Under the pieces are notes generated by a model, which was not told the DNA's origin, did no database searches, and worked only from the letters and a program-made list of their open reading frames with translations. A stretch of DNA of 64,000 nucleotides, from positions 1 to 64,000 of the forward strand of contig JAIBBK010000015.1 of NCBI GenBank assembly GCA_019694675.1, read 5' to 3'. Every line of letters begins with the position of its first letter. Positions within the stretch are counted from its first letter, which is position 1. The position numbers were made by a program, and so were the translations under genes. Of this stretch, positions 35,583 to 44,301 are shown piece by piece. The stretch is from Ignavibacteria bacterium. GTDB lineage: Bacteria > Bacteroidota > Ignavibacteria > Tepidaquicellales > Tepidaquicellaceae.

Positions 35583-36566
35583 CCCTTTCGCAGTCTGCGC
35601 CTTCATTTTTTTCTGAATGTGATCCATGATCTTCACGGAATGGATGGTGGAGTTTTCAATGAAGTACTTGTCTGTGTTGCCTCCGCTGCAGGCTACTCCG
35701 GCCAGGTAGATCCCTTCTGTGTTTGTTTCGTGTGTCATTTTGCTGAAGTATCCCTTCTTGCCGGAAACGATCCTGATCCCGGCTTCTTTCATAAAGTCAA
35801 GGTCAGGATGGTAACCTGTCATCGCAAAGACAACATCGTTCCTCAGCTTGGTCTTTCCCTGCGGCGTGTCTATCAGGATATGCCCTGCCTCTATTTCAAT
35901 TACTGAAGACCCGAAGAATGCTTTGATTGAGCCTTCGGCGATCCTGTTCTCAATATCCGGCCTTACCCAGTACTTCACCGACTTTTTTATGCCTTCCTCC
36001 CTTACCACCATTGTCACCTTCGCTCCGATTCGGAACAATTCAAGCGCAACATCCACTGCAGAATTCCCGGCTCCCACTACGGCGGCTTCAAGTCCGGCAT
36101 AGGGATGCGCCTCGTCAAAGAAATGTTTCACTTTGGATAATTGCTCGCCGGGAATATTCATCATGTTTGGATTGTCGTAGTAACCGGTTGCAATGATCAG
36201 ATTCCTGCACAGATAAGTTGACTTGTTGGTTGTGACCCTTATGGTTCCGTCCTGCTTCTCGATCATGTTGACCCGCTCATATAGTTTTATGATGAGTCCC
36301 TTCGCTTCGGTTACCCTGCGGTAATACTCAAGCGCTTCCCTTCGTGTCGGTTTTGTTCCGTGTGAAACGAACGGAACATTTCCCAGTTCGATCTTATCTG
36401 AAGTCGAAAAGAATGTCATGTTTGTCGGATAATTGAACACCGAGTTCACGAGGCACCCTTTCTCAATAATAAGATATTCGATTCCTCTCCTTGCCGCTTC
36501 TATGCCGCATGCAAGACCGATAGGCCCTGCGCCGATAATGACTGCATCAATGATCTTTCTGCTCAA
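35577..36566 (-). CDS. ypdA: YpdA family bacillithiol disulfide reductase (putative)
   Basis: NADPH-dependent flavoprotein (329 residues) that reduces oxidised bacillithiol in the low-molecular-weight thiol system. The FAD site is VIIGAGPIGLACGIEAARRG at the N-terminus, followed by the family-typical NYPTNMTFFSTSDKIELGNVPF in parts. The NADPH site is AVVGAGNSAVDVALEL. Near the end, GIYLAGVACSGGNTDKYFIENS matches YpdA. No classical CxxC pair is present, as expected for this family. It lies 13 bases after pyruvate kinase on the same strand. Confidence 0.9.
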   Translation of the reverse strand: MSRKIIDAVIIGAGPIGLACGIEAARRGIEYLIIEKGCLVNSVFNYPTNMTFFSTSDKIELGNVPFVSHGTKPTRREALEYYRRVTEAKGLIIKLYERVNMIEKQDGTIRVTTNKSTYLCRNLIIATGYYDNPNMMNIPGEQLSKVKHFFDEAHPYAGLEAAVVGAGNSAVDVALELFRIGAKVTMVVREEGIKKSVKYWVRPDIENRIAEGSIKAFFGSSVIEIEAGHILIDTPQGKTKLRNDVVFAMTGYHPDLDFMKEAGIRIVSGKKGYFSKMTHETNTEGIYLAGVACSGGNTDKYFIENSTIHSVKIMDHIQKKMKAQTAKGS

Positions 36567-36579
36567 GTGGTTTTCCGAT

Positions 36580-38001
36580 TCAGATTTTTGTAACCTGTAT
36601 CATGTTTGCCGAATCGCTCTTAGTTAACGGCATCGAAGAAATGAACACAACCCTGTCTCCTTTGGAGAAGCCGCTTTCGGTAAGCCTTCTTCTCAGCAGG
36701 CGGACTGTTTCAATCAGGCCCCGGCTTTCTTCGATCCTTACCGGCTCAACTCCCCAAACAAGATTGCAGATCCTGATGATCTCTTCACTGCCCGTTGCCG
36801 CGACTATCAATGCGCCGGGACGATGATTGGATAATATCAAAGGCGATCTGCCGGTGTGAGTTATTGTCACAATTGCCCTGGCGTTGACCCTTGTAGCTAT
36901 CTCTACGGCAGAATTGCAGATCGTATGGAGAGTGTTCTCGGGAGAGTCCTCAATGAAGATCTCTCCGAAATATTTGGTCTTCTGTATCGTCTCTGTCTTA
37001 CGGATGATCTTGCTCATTGTCTGCACGGCAATTACAGGATAACTTCCTGTGGACGTTTCTGCCGAGAGCATCACGCAGTCTGTACCGTCAAGTATTGCAT
37101 TTGCAACATCCGAAGCTTCGGCCCTTGTCGGAGTGGGATTCGATATCATGGACTCGAGCATCTGCGTTGCAGTTATGACGGGTTTGATCTTCTCATTGCA
37201 TTTTCTGATGATCATCTTCTGAATTACGGGAACATCTTCAGCGGAGATCTCGACACCCATGTCGCCTCTTGCCACCATTATCAGATCGGCTGCTTCGATG
37301 ATCCTGTCAATGGACTGAACCGCTTCGGGCCTTTCGATCTTTGCGATCACCTGTGCCTGCGATCCCTTCGACCGGAGCAGTTCCTTGAGAGCATAAACGT
37401 CTTCTTCTGATCTTACAAAACTCATGGCTACCATGTCGATTCCGTGCAGAACACCGAAGTCTATGTCACCGATGTCTTTTTCCGTCAGTGAAGGCAGGCT
37501 GAGTTTTGTGTGAGGGAGATTCAGGCCTTTGCGGGACTTAAGCATTCCGCCAGTTTTGACCTCACACCGGATCAATCCGTATGCAGGGTCGATCCCTGTT
37601 ATCTCAAGCCGGAGCTTTCCGTCGTCTATGAGAAGTGCTTCTCCGATCCTGGCATCGCTTATCATCCCGGGATAACTTGTTGAAATGATGTCCCTGTTTC
37701 CGAGAACTTCAGCGGCTGAAATGCTGATCTGATCGCCGCTTTTGATAAGAACCTCGCCTCCTTCGATCAATCCTATCCTCAGTTTCGGGCCGGAAAGATC
37801 CTGAATCACGGTAATGCTCTTGCCTGTTGACTGCGATGCTTCACGAATGTTATGAATATATTCGAGGTGCGTATTATGTTCGCCGTGAGAGAAGTTAAGC
37901 CGTGCAGCGTCCATACCTGCAAGAACAAGTTCTCTGACCGTGTCAACTGTGCCTGACGATGGGCCTATGGTGCAGACTATCTTGGTTTTCTTTCTGTTCA
38001 G
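36580..38001 (-). CDS. pyk: Pyruvate kinase (non-canonical start codon)
   Basis: Last step of glycolysis: phosphoenolpyruvate and ADP to pyruvate and ATP. The protein is complete in family terms: TKIVCTIGPSSG at the N-terminus, AARLNFSHG, the catalytic MVARGDMGVE and KPVITATQMLESM segments, and a full C-terminal domain. The first ATG in frame (37914) is inside the conserved N-terminus (GMDAARLNFSHG). The coding frame clearly runs further, through KKTKIVCTIGPSS, to CTG at 38001 and ATT at 38004 before a TAA at 38017-38019; no ATG, GTG or TTG exists there. I take CTG 38001 (473 residues) as the start; ATT 38004 is as likely. Confidence 0.9.
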   Translation of the reverse strand: MNRKKTKIVCTIGPSSGTVDTVRELVLAGMDAARLNFSHGEHNTHLEYIHNIREASQSTGKSITVIQDLSGPKLRIGLIEGGEVLIKSGDQISISAAEVLGNRDIISTSYPGMISDARIGEALLIDDGKLRLEITGIDPAYGLIRCEVKTGGMLKSRKGLNLPHTKLSLPSLTEKDIGDIDFGVLHGIDMVAMSFVRSEEDVYALKELLRSKGSQAQVIAKIERPEAVQSIDRIIEAADLIMVARGDMGVEISAEDVPVIQKMIIRKCNEKIKPVITATQMLESMISNPTPTRAEASDVANAILDGTDCVMLSAETSTGSYPVIAVQTMSKIIRKTETIQKTKYFGEIFIEDSPENTLHTICNSAVEIATRVNARAIVTITHTGRSPLILSNHRPGALIVAATGSEEIIRICNLVWGVEPVRIEESRGLIETVRLLRRRLTESGFSKGDRVVFISSMPLTKSDSANMIQVTKI

Positions 38002-38004
38002 AAT

Positions 38005-38302
38005 GCTGTAATGTGTTTAATGCAAAATATGAATTGCGGATCATTGCAGAAAGCACAATGGTAATGCATCTGGAAATGATCGCATTCGTGTTCAAAAAGC
38101 TTTCCGGACTAACACTGCGGTTTATATGGCAGGTCTGTGTTGAATCATAATGAGATTGCCAATGCTGAATTTTCCCTTGTGCAGACTATCTTTATATTCA
38201 TGTGTCTGAAACGACAATCCGGGATCAAAATAGTTTTCAATTTCCTTAATATACCGAATTGCATATCTTACAATTTCCCAAATCTTATCCGTTCAGCATA
38301 TA
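38005..38302. other. Intergenic region between pyk and the SDR gene
   Basis: About 300 bases separating divergent genes. It is AT-rich toward the SDR side. TATCTTTA (near 38189) and TATCTTAC (near 38264) are weak promoter-like elements, but I find no convincing palindrome, RNA gene or small protein. It should contain the promoters for both flanking genes. Confidence 0.4.
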
Positions 38303-39082
38303 TTGAAAGACCTTAAAGGTGCGGTCGTACTCATAACAGGGGCTACGAGCGGTATTGGAAGATCAACTGCAATAAGATTTGCACGCGCGGGGGCTAATCT
38401 CATAATCACGGGACGGCGCGAAGAGCTGCTGGGTGAACTGAGCTCTGAGCTAAAGAAGGAATACGGTATCAATGTATGCTCTTACAGAGTGGATGTCCGT
38501 GATTTCGAAGCAGTAAGAAACGCTGTTGATTCGTTGCCGCCTGAGTGGAAGGGGATTGACATACTGATCAACAATGCGGGCCTTGCAAGAGGGTTGTCGA
38601 AACTTCATGAAGGCTCGCTTGACGACTGGAACGAGATGATTGACACGAATGTGAAAGGACTTCTGCATGTCTCAAGGTGCGTCATTCCGCTGATGGTTGA
38701 GAGGAAACAGGGGCATGTGATCAACATCGGCTCAATAGCGGGACACGAAGTGTACCCGAATGGCAATGTTTACTGCGGCACAAAGTACGCTGTGGATGCA
38801 ATCACACAGGGTATGAGGATGGACCTTAACGGAATGAATGTAAAGGTCACAACAATTGATCCCGGGCTTGTGGAAACCGAATTTGCGATCGTCAGGTTCA
38901 GAGGCGATTCAGTGAGGGCGAAATCGGTTTACAGCGGAATGACCCCGCTGACTCCCGATGATGTAGCGGATGCCGTTATGTATGCGGTAACGTGTCCGGA
39001 GAATATGGTGGTTGCCCAGATGGTTCTCCTGCCTGTCGCTCAGGCAAGCGCAATGGTGGTTGACAGAAAATCACAATCGTAA
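38303..39082 (+). CDS. SDR family NAD(P)-dependent oxidoreductase (YdfG-like)
   Basis: Classical short-chain dehydrogenase of 259 residues. The dinucleotide loop is GATSGIGRS (near residues 13-21), NNAG is at ~91, the catalytic Ser is in INIGSIAGHE, and the Tyr-x3-Lys pair is in YCGTKYAVDAI. DPGLVETEF follows, as in YdfG-type 3-hydroxy acid dehydrogenases. The start is a TTG at 38303; no ATG is available in frame upstream. It precedes the oligopeptide-binding lipoprotein by 20 bases. Substrate unknown. Confidence 0.9.
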   Translation: MKDLKGAVVLITGATSGIGRSTAIRFARAGANLIITGRREELLGELSSELKKEYGINVCSYRVDVRDFEAVRNAVDSLPPEWKGIDILINNAGLARGLSKLHEGSLDDWNEMIDTNVKGLLHVSRCVIPLMVERKQGHVINIGSIAGHEVYPNGNVYCGTKYAVDAITQGMRMDLNGMNVKVTTIDPGLVETEFAIVRFRGDSVRAKSVYSGMTPLTPDDVADAVMYAVTCPENMVVAQMVLLPVAQASAMVVDRKSQS

Positions 39083-39102
39083 AAATTTCAGACAAAAGAA
39101 AA

Positions 39103-40839
39103 ATGAAGATGATGAAGTCATTGGCAGTAACTGTTCTGTTCACTTTGCTTATGAGTGGTTGCGGACAGAAGCAGGAGAGTACAACCGGCATTCCACTTAA
39201 CGGCGGGATCAAAGGCGGCGGAGTTTACAGGATAAATGAGCTTGAGAATATAAGAAGCCTTGATCCCGTAGGAATCAACGACGTGGTCTCTCACCATGTT
39301 GCTCATCAGATTTACGATCTTCTTGTTGACCTTGATACGAGCCTTAACCTCGTTCCACAGCTTGCTACGCGCTGGGAGATCTCTGAAGACGGAACTCTTT
39401 ACACATTCCACTTAAGAAAGGGCCCGAAGTTTCAGGACAATTCATGCTTTCCTGACGGCAAGGGCAGGGAGTTCAATTCTGCCGATGTGAAGTATTCGCT
39501 TGACCGCGTTTGCGATCCGAGAACGGGCACGCTGGGTTTTGACTATTACAAGAATTATGTAGAAGGTGCCCTTGAGTATTTCGAAGAGGTTTCTGCTGCA
39601 AGAAAGGAAAACAGGGAACCGAAGATCACAGGCGTTTCAGGTTTCATTGCAAAAGATGATTCCACGTTTCAGATAAAGCTGAAGAAGCCGTTCGGTCCGT
39701 TCATCTATTATCTTACGCTGGCTTATGCATATGTGATTCCGAAAGAAGCAGTTGACAAATACGGAAAGGACTTCTTCCAGAATCCAGTCGGAACAGGCCC
39801 GTTCATCTTTGTTGACTGGAAACCGGACCTTGAGCTGAACATGAAGAAGAATCCGAATTACTGGGAGAAAGATGCTTACGGAAATCAGATCCCATACATT
39901 GACGGCATCAAATTTAAGTTCATAAAGGAAGTCTCACAGCAGTTCCTTGAATTCAGAAACGGAAACATAGATGAAAGCTACAGACTGCCAAACGAATCCT
40001 TCAAGGAGATTGTCACAACCGAAAAGACTCTTAAGCCTGAGTTTGCATCTTTCATTCTTCAGAAGACCCCGTCTCTGGCAATACAGTTCTATGGTTTTCT
40101 TACAACAGGGAAGATCTTCAACAATGAAAAAGTGAGGCAGGCGTTCAATTATGCCATTGACCGGGATAAGATCCTGAGGTTTGTTCTGAACGGACAGGGA
40201 TATATGGGAGCTATCCACGGAATTGTGCCGCCTGCAATGCCAAAATATCATACCAAAGACATCAAGGGTTATTCATTTGATCTTGAAAGAGCCCGCAAAC
40301 TAATGGAGGAAGCCGGATATCCGGGTGGTAAGGGATTTCCCGATGCGGTTCTCCAGATAAATTCCGGAGGGGACAGGAATATCCAGATAGCGGAATCAAT
40401 TCAGAGCATGCTTAAGGAAATTGGCGTGAACATGAAGCTAAACATCATGCAGTTTGCACAGCACCTCGACAATATTGACGCAGGCAGGGCCGATTTTTAC
40501 AGGCTTGGCTGGATCGCCGACTATCCCGAACCGGAGAGTTTCCTCAATCTGTATTACGGCAAGAATGTCCCTAAAGACCCAAAAGCGATCAGCCCGATAA
40601 ACAGCACAAGATTTCAGAATGCCGAATATGACGCCTTGTTTGAGAAGGCAATTGCCACAACAGACCAGACCGAAAGATATAAACTGTACAAAGAAGCCGA
40701 ACAGATCGCGATAACACAGGCCCCGATGATGCTTATCTACTATGATGAGGATTACAGGATGCTTCAGCCCTATGTCCGCGGCTATTCCCTAGACCCGATG
40801 CACAGAGTGAATATGAGGTATTTGTGGCTTGATAAATAG
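39103..40839 (+). CDS. Oligopeptide ABC transporter substrate-binding lipoprotein
   Basis: Family 5 extracellular solute-binding protein (DppA/OppA type), 578 residues. The lipobox LMSGC puts the lipid-anchored Cys at residue 20. SBP family 5 signatures: DLDTSLNLVPQLATRWEISEDGTLYTFHLRKG in parts, NSADVKYSLDRV, and VRQAFNYAIDRDKI. It would capture peptides (or related ligands such as nickel complexes) at the outer face of the inner membrane for the permeases at 41659-43686. An NlpC/P60 lipoprotein gene lies between it and the permeases. Confidence 0.92.
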   Translation: MKMMKSLAVTVLFTLLMSGCGQKQESTTGIPLNGGIKGGGVYRINELENIRSLDPVGINDVVSHHVAHQIYDLLVDLDTSLNLVPQLATRWEISEDGTLYTFHLRKGPKFQDNSCFPDGKGREFNSADVKYSLDRVCDPRTGTLGFDYYKNYVEGALEYFEEVSAARKENREPKITGVSGFIAKDDSTFQIKLKKPFGPFIYYLTLAYAYVIPKEAVDKYGKDFFQNPVGTGPFIFVDWKPDLELNMKKNPNYWEKDAYGNQIPYIDGIKFKFIKEVSQQFLEFRNGNIDESYRLPNESFKEIVTTEKTLKPEFASFILQKTPSLAIQFYGFLTTGKIFNNEKVRQAFNYAIDRDKILRFVLNGQGYMGAIHGIVPPAMPKYHTKDIKGYSFDLERARKLMEEAGYPGGKGFPDAVLQINSGGDRNIQIAESIQSMLKEIGVNMKLNIMQFAQHLDNIDAGRADFYRLGWIADYPEPESFLNLYYGKNVPKDPKAISPINSTRFQNAEYDALFEKAIATTDQTERYKLYKEAEQIAITQAPMMLIYYDEDYRMLQPYVRGYSLDPMHRVNMRYLWLDK

Positions 40840-40924
40840 GATTAGAGTCTTTATAATTGTCGCAGTTTCAAATCAATTTATAGTTCTTTTAAACATTTCG
40901 TTAATTAAAACGGAGGCTAAACGA

Positions 40925-41572
40925 ATGGTGAAAACCCGACTGTCCGCAGTCATGCTCATTCCCGTATTTGCTTTTGCGGCTATGGTCATGGTCGGATGTT
41001 CAGGATCAAGAGAAATTTCAAGAGAAGACTCTGAGATCTACAGTTCGAAAGATGCTAATGGACACAAAGGAAAACAGGAGATTGTTTCCACCAGCAGCTT
41101 AACGGAAAAGACTGAGATCAACAAAGAGAATCTGGAGGCAATATCAAGCAGTCTTGCAGGATTCATCTCCAGCCCTGAATTTTCCGCTAACCTGGACAAG
41201 GATGAAGTGATGTTCAAGATCATTGAATATCTTAACACTCCCTACCTGTGGGGAGGTACTTCAAAAAGGGGTATTGACTGCTCAGCTTTTATTCAGACAG
41301 TGTTCTATCAGTCGCTTGGAATTGCACTTCCAAGGACATCGCTTGAGCAATCTAGCGTGGGTGAACCGATCGAAAAGGCGGATCTGAAATTCGGTGATCT
41401 GGTGTTTTTCGACACAATGAGAAAAGGAAGAGTTTCTCACGTGGGAATGTATCTCGGCAATGGATTCTTTGCACATTCCGGTTCAAAGAGCGGTGTTTCG
41501 GTTGCGTCACTTGACGATGAATTCTACACCAGAACATATCTGAAGGCAAGAAGAGTAGTTGAGAACCAATGA
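40925..41572 (+). CDS. NlpC/P60 family peptidoglycan endopeptidase, lipoprotein
   Basis: Cell-wall hydrolase that cuts peptide crosslinks. The start at ATG 40925 is set by GGAGG at 40912-40916 and gives a lipoprotein signal with lipobox VMVGC (Cys25); the frame is open further upstream but without signal. After a charged ~70-residue linker comes the NlpC/P60 domain (about 92-210) with the catalytic set Cys119 (RGIDCSAF), His172 (SHVGMYLG) and His184 (FFAHSG). A terminator follows at once. Its place in a peptide-transporter cluster suggests uptake of released wall peptides, which is inference. Confidence 0.92.
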   Translation: MVKTRLSAVMLIPVFAFAAMVMVGCSGSREISREDSEIYSSKDANGHKGKQEIVSTSSLTEKTEINKENLEAISSSLAGFISSPEFSANLDKDEVMFKIIEYLNTPYLWGGTSKRGIDCSAFIQTVFYQSLGIALPRTSLEQSSVGEPIEKADLKFGDLVFFDTMRKGRVSHVGMYLGNGFFAHSGSKSGVSVASLDDEFYTRTYLKARRVVENQ

Positions 41573-41594
41573 CAGATCGTTAAATTTCAAAATG

Positions 41595-41627
41595 TCCCGG
41601 GCTTTGATTTCAAGGTCCGGGATTTTT
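41595..41627 (+). terminator. Terminator between the NlpC/P60 gene and the permeases
   Basis: TCCCGG (41595-41600) pairs with CCGGGA (41617-41622), with further pairing inside (CTTTG with CAAGG), followed by TTTTT. It separates the lipoprotein gene from dppB-like, and its T-run covers the TTG at 41626. Confidence 0.75.
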
Positions 41628-41658
41628 GTTTACAGACAAAATTCCGTGGCTCGGTAAT

Positions 41659-42585
41659 ATGTGGTCTTACATTTTAAGAAATCTTGCATATTCACTCCTG
41701 ATAATCTTCGGAGTGCTTACAGTCACATTCTTCCTGCTCTATATTCTGCCCGGTGACCCCGCAAGGATGATGCTCGGACAACGCGCAGATGTTGCCTCTG
41801 TTGATGCCGTACGGGAGGAGCTCGGACTGAACAAGCCGCTGTATGTTCAGTACGCGAGATTTATGACAAACGCTTTCAAAGGTGACCTTGGAAGGTCATA
41901 TGCCACCAACAGGAACGTTGTAACAACAATACTTGAGAAGTTTCCCGCAACGGCATTGCTGTCATTCAGCGCTTTGTTCTTCTCATCCGTTATCGGAGTT
42001 CTTATCGGAATCATCTCCGCTGTAAAGAAGTACACATTCACAGACAATGCCGCCATGATCTTCGCTTTGTTCGGCATATCAATTCCTTCATTTGCATTCG
42101 GTCTCATCATGGCTCTGGTTTTCGGGCATTTGCTGAAGTGGTTTCCCATATCCGGTTACATTAATGACGGCTGGCAATATCTGGTTCTGCCAATGGTCAC
42201 TCTTGCACTCAGGCCGATGGCCATCACAGCCAGGATCACAAGATCGTCGATGCTTGAGGTTATGAACCAGGATTATGTTAGAACAGCCAAGGCAAAAGGC
42301 CTGTCACAGGGGAAAGTGGTCTTCAAGCACACGCTCAGGAACGCGCTGAATCCGGTTGTTACAACCATCAGCGCCTCGCTCGCGGCTACGCTTGGCGGAG
42401 TGTTCTTTATCGAATACATATTCAACTGGCCCGGAATCGGCCTGCTTGCAGTTGATGCCATTTTCAAGCTTGACTTCCCCATGATTCAGGGTACCGTGTT
42501 GTTTTCGGCAATTGTGTTTGTCATCATCAATTTCTTTGTTGATATCGTATATGCAATGCTTGATCCCAAAGTAAAATTGTCCTAG
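41659..42585 (+). CDS. Peptide ABC transporter permease, DppB-like
   Basis: Inner-membrane subunit of an oligopeptide transporter, about 308 residues from ATG 41659. The frame is open to a TTG at 41626, but this lies in the terminator T-run, so the ATG is preferred. The N-terminal helix leads to the DppB signature LLYILPGDPARMMLGQRA, followed by LGLNKPLYVQYARF and a six-helix core. The ATPase-contact EAA loop is VRTAKAKGLSQGKVVFKHTLRNAL. The C-terminal FFIEYIFNWPGIGLLAVDAI is typical. DppC-like starts six bases later. Confidence 0.92.
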   Translation: MWSYILRNLAYSLLIIFGVLTVTFFLLYILPGDPARMMLGQRADVASVDAVREELGLNKPLYVQYARFMTNAFKGDLGRSYATNRNVVTTILEKFPATALLSFSALFFSSVIGVLIGIISAVKKYTFTDNAAMIFALFGISIPSFAFGLIMALVFGHLLKWFPISGYINDGWQYLVLPMVTLALRPMAITARITRSSMLEVMNQDYVRTAKAKGLSQGKVVFKHTLRNALNPVVTTISASLAATLGGVFFIEYIFNWPGIGLLAVDAIFKLDFPMIQGTVLFSAIVFVIINFFVDIVYAMLDPKVKLS

Positions 42586-42591
42586 CAGGTT

Positions 42592-43686
42592 TTGACACAG
42601 GAGAATACCGAGAATATCAAAAGGCTGGAAGATTCGTTTGCAATGCTTGACGACAAGAGCCATTCACTTTGGTATTATTCATGGAAGCGGCTGAAAAGAA
42701 ACAAGCTTGCCATGATAGGCCTTTGGACTCTCGTATTGCTTGTGATCATTGCTTTGTTTGCACCGGTCATTGCGCCGTTCGATCCCAATCTTCAGATACT
42801 TGAATTTGCAGCGAAGCCGATCGGATTCGAGGGAGATGTGGTGCAGGTCAGACAGCAGTCAGGAAATTCGGAAGACAAGTTTGTAGCTGTAAAGTCGATA
42901 GTGTCTGAAGACGGAGACAAGATCGTTTTCAAAGGTTATGATGATCAGGAATTTTCAATTAACAGGCCTGAGATAATTTCTGACGACGGTAAGATCATTC
43001 GAAAAGTAAAATACTATCTCGGAACGGACAGATTTGGCAGAGATGTGCTCAGCAGGCTCATCTATGGGAGCAGAGTAAGTCTTACTGTAGGCCTGATCTC
43101 GGAAAGCATCGCAATATTCATAGGAATAATACTCGGGTCCATGGCAGGCTTCTTCAGGGGAAAGACGGACGCAGTGGTAATGTGGTTTGTGAATGTGATC
43201 TTCGCCTTTCCTGCCATTCTGCTTATCATTGCACTGTCGGTCGTTCTTGGAAAGGGGCTTTGGCAGGCATTTGTTGCCATAGGACTTACGGGATGGGTTG
43301 ATATCGCAAGAATAGTTCGCGGACAGTTCTTCTCTCTGAGGGAGACTGATTTCGTTGAGGCCACCAAAGCAATCGGGTTCAAGCCATTCAGAATAATGAT
43401 CAGGCATATACTGCCGAATGCACTCGGGCCGGTGATTGTAACAGGAACCGTAGGACTTGCCGCTGCCATAATATTTGAAGCGAGCCTCAGTTTTCTCGGA
43501 CTCGGTGTTCAGCCGCCCACGGCAAGCTGGGGGCAGATGATATTCGACGGCTATAAATATATTGTAGTGGGGACCAATTGGGGACTTGCAGTATTCCCTT
43601 CAATTGCCATCATGATCACAGTGTTTGCCGTGAACCTGCTTGGCGACGGTCTAAGAGATGCATTCGATCCGAAACTGAAACAGTGA
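42592..43686 (+). CDS. Peptide ABC transporter permease, DppC-like, with enlarged periplasmic loop
   Basis: Second membrane subunit of the peptide transporter, 364 residues. The N-terminal motif KRNKLAMIGLW and APFDPNLQ are normal. Between this and YLGTDRFGRDVLSRLIYGSRVSL there are about 70 residues where DppC proteins usually have 20-30; the extra segment (from about FEGDVVQVRQQSG to IISDDGKII) looks like a small beta domain in the periplasm. The EAA loop is VEATKAIGFKPFRIMIRHILPNAL. Translation starts at TTG 42592 or an internal ATG at 42643. No ATPase gene follows, so the transporter must borrow one from elsewhere. Confidence 0.92.
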   Translation: MTQENTENIKRLEDSFAMLDDKSHSLWYYSWKRLKRNKLAMIGLWTLVLLVIIALFAPVIAPFDPNLQILEFAAKPIGFEGDVVQVRQQSGNSEDKFVAVKSIVSEDGDKIVFKGYDDQEFSINRPEIISDDGKIIRKVKYYLGTDRFGRDVLSRLIYGSRVSLTVGLISESIAIFIGIILGSMAGFFRGKTDAVVMWFVNVIFAFPAILLIIALSVVLGKGLWQAFVAIGLTGWVDIARIVRGQFFSLRETDFVEATKAIGFKPFRIMIRHILPNALGPVIVTGTVGLAAAIIFEASLSFLGLGVQPPTASWGQMIFDGYKYIVVGTNWGLAVFPSIAIMITVFAVNLLGDGLRDAFDPKLKQ

Positions 43687-43694
43687 GATTGCAC

Positions 43695-43715
43695 ATGCAG
43701 GCAGGTGGCCTGCAT
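43695..43715. terminator. Hairpin after the permease gene
   Basis: ATGCAGGC (43695-43702), loop AGGTG, GCCTGCAT (43708-43715) form a perfect 8-bp stem nine bases after the dppC-like stop, between convergent genes. There is no T-run on either side, so it may act as a mRNA-stabilising hairpin or a weak terminator. Confidence 0.45.
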
Positions 43716-43785
43716 CTTCGGCTTATCCTCTCAATCGCAGAATCATCTTCTGCTTCCCGGTGAAAAACAATCTTCTCCCTACCTT

Positions 43786-44193
43786 CTAGTCCGTCTTCCT
43801 GAGGCGAAATTCCACTTGCTTCAGCTTCCCGTCAGTGACTGCCTCAATCACAGCATTAAGGAAATCAGGTTCTGTCAGGTCGTATGTTATCTTTTGCGGA
43901 AAATCATGATCAGGATTCTCAAATACGAATAACTTTCCCGATAAACCTATCAGCCTGAATTTTACCGGCGCGGAGTTGTGGGAAACATCAGCCACATAAT
44001 AGATCTCGTCATTCTCCTTCACAATACTCAGAGCTTCCGGATTCCTGATCCCGCCCTTCATCAGCAGATAGGCCCTGCCTTTGAGTGAATCGTCTGATTG
44101 AACCGACCATTCCTCATGGTACACCCCGCTGCCCTGAATGCCTTCCCACATTCCGGCAAGAATGTGAAGTCCTCTTATGTCCCTCATATTCAT
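43786..44193 (-). CDS. DUF6265 family protein
   Basis: A 135-residue protein of the DUF6265 family. The family pattern is clear: LAGMWEGIQGSGVYHEEWSVQSDDSLKGRAYLL in parts, and FENPDHDFPQKITYDL. I set the start at ATG 44193 (a second ATG is at 44187); the frame continues to 44475 but that part overlaps the divergent marR gene and is not conserved. The family is thought to form a small lipocalin-like beta-barrel; function unknown. It is divergent from marR and may share the palindromic control region. Confidence 0.8.
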   Translation of the reverse strand: MNMRDIRGLHILAGMWEGIQGSGVYHEEWSVQSDDSLKGRAYLLMKGGIRNPEALSIVKENDEIYYVADVSHNSAPVKFRLIGLSGKLFVFENPDHDFPQKITYDLTEPDFLNAVIEAVTDGKLKQVEFRLRKTD

Positions 44194-44264
44194 TTTTAGT
44201 GTCAAAGATATAGAACCGGATTTAAAATACTCAACGAAAAATTTATGCACGGGAACAAAAATAG

Positions 44265-44276
44265 ATGTTGCAACAT
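44265..44276. promoter_or_regulatory. Palindrome 1 in the marR/DUF6265 control region
   Basis: ATGTTGCAACAT, a perfect 12-bp palindrome with the TTGCAA core common in MarR-family operators. Centre 15 bp from the next palindrome. Confidence 0.55.
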
Positions 44277-44277
44277 T

Positions 44278-44293
44278 ATATGTATCTACATAT
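44278..44293. promoter_or_regulatory. Palindrome 2 in the marR/DUF6265 control region
   Basis: ATATGTA-TC-TACATAT, a perfect 7-bp inverted repeat just 8 bases before the marR ATG. Position suits autorepression of marR-yceI. Confidence 0.55.
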
Positions 44294-44301
44294 ATTTGTA
44301 T

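Noticed and set aside
41626..41658. TTG start of the DppB-like permease
   Set aside because: It lies in the T-run of a terminator; the ATG at 41659 begins the normal first helix.
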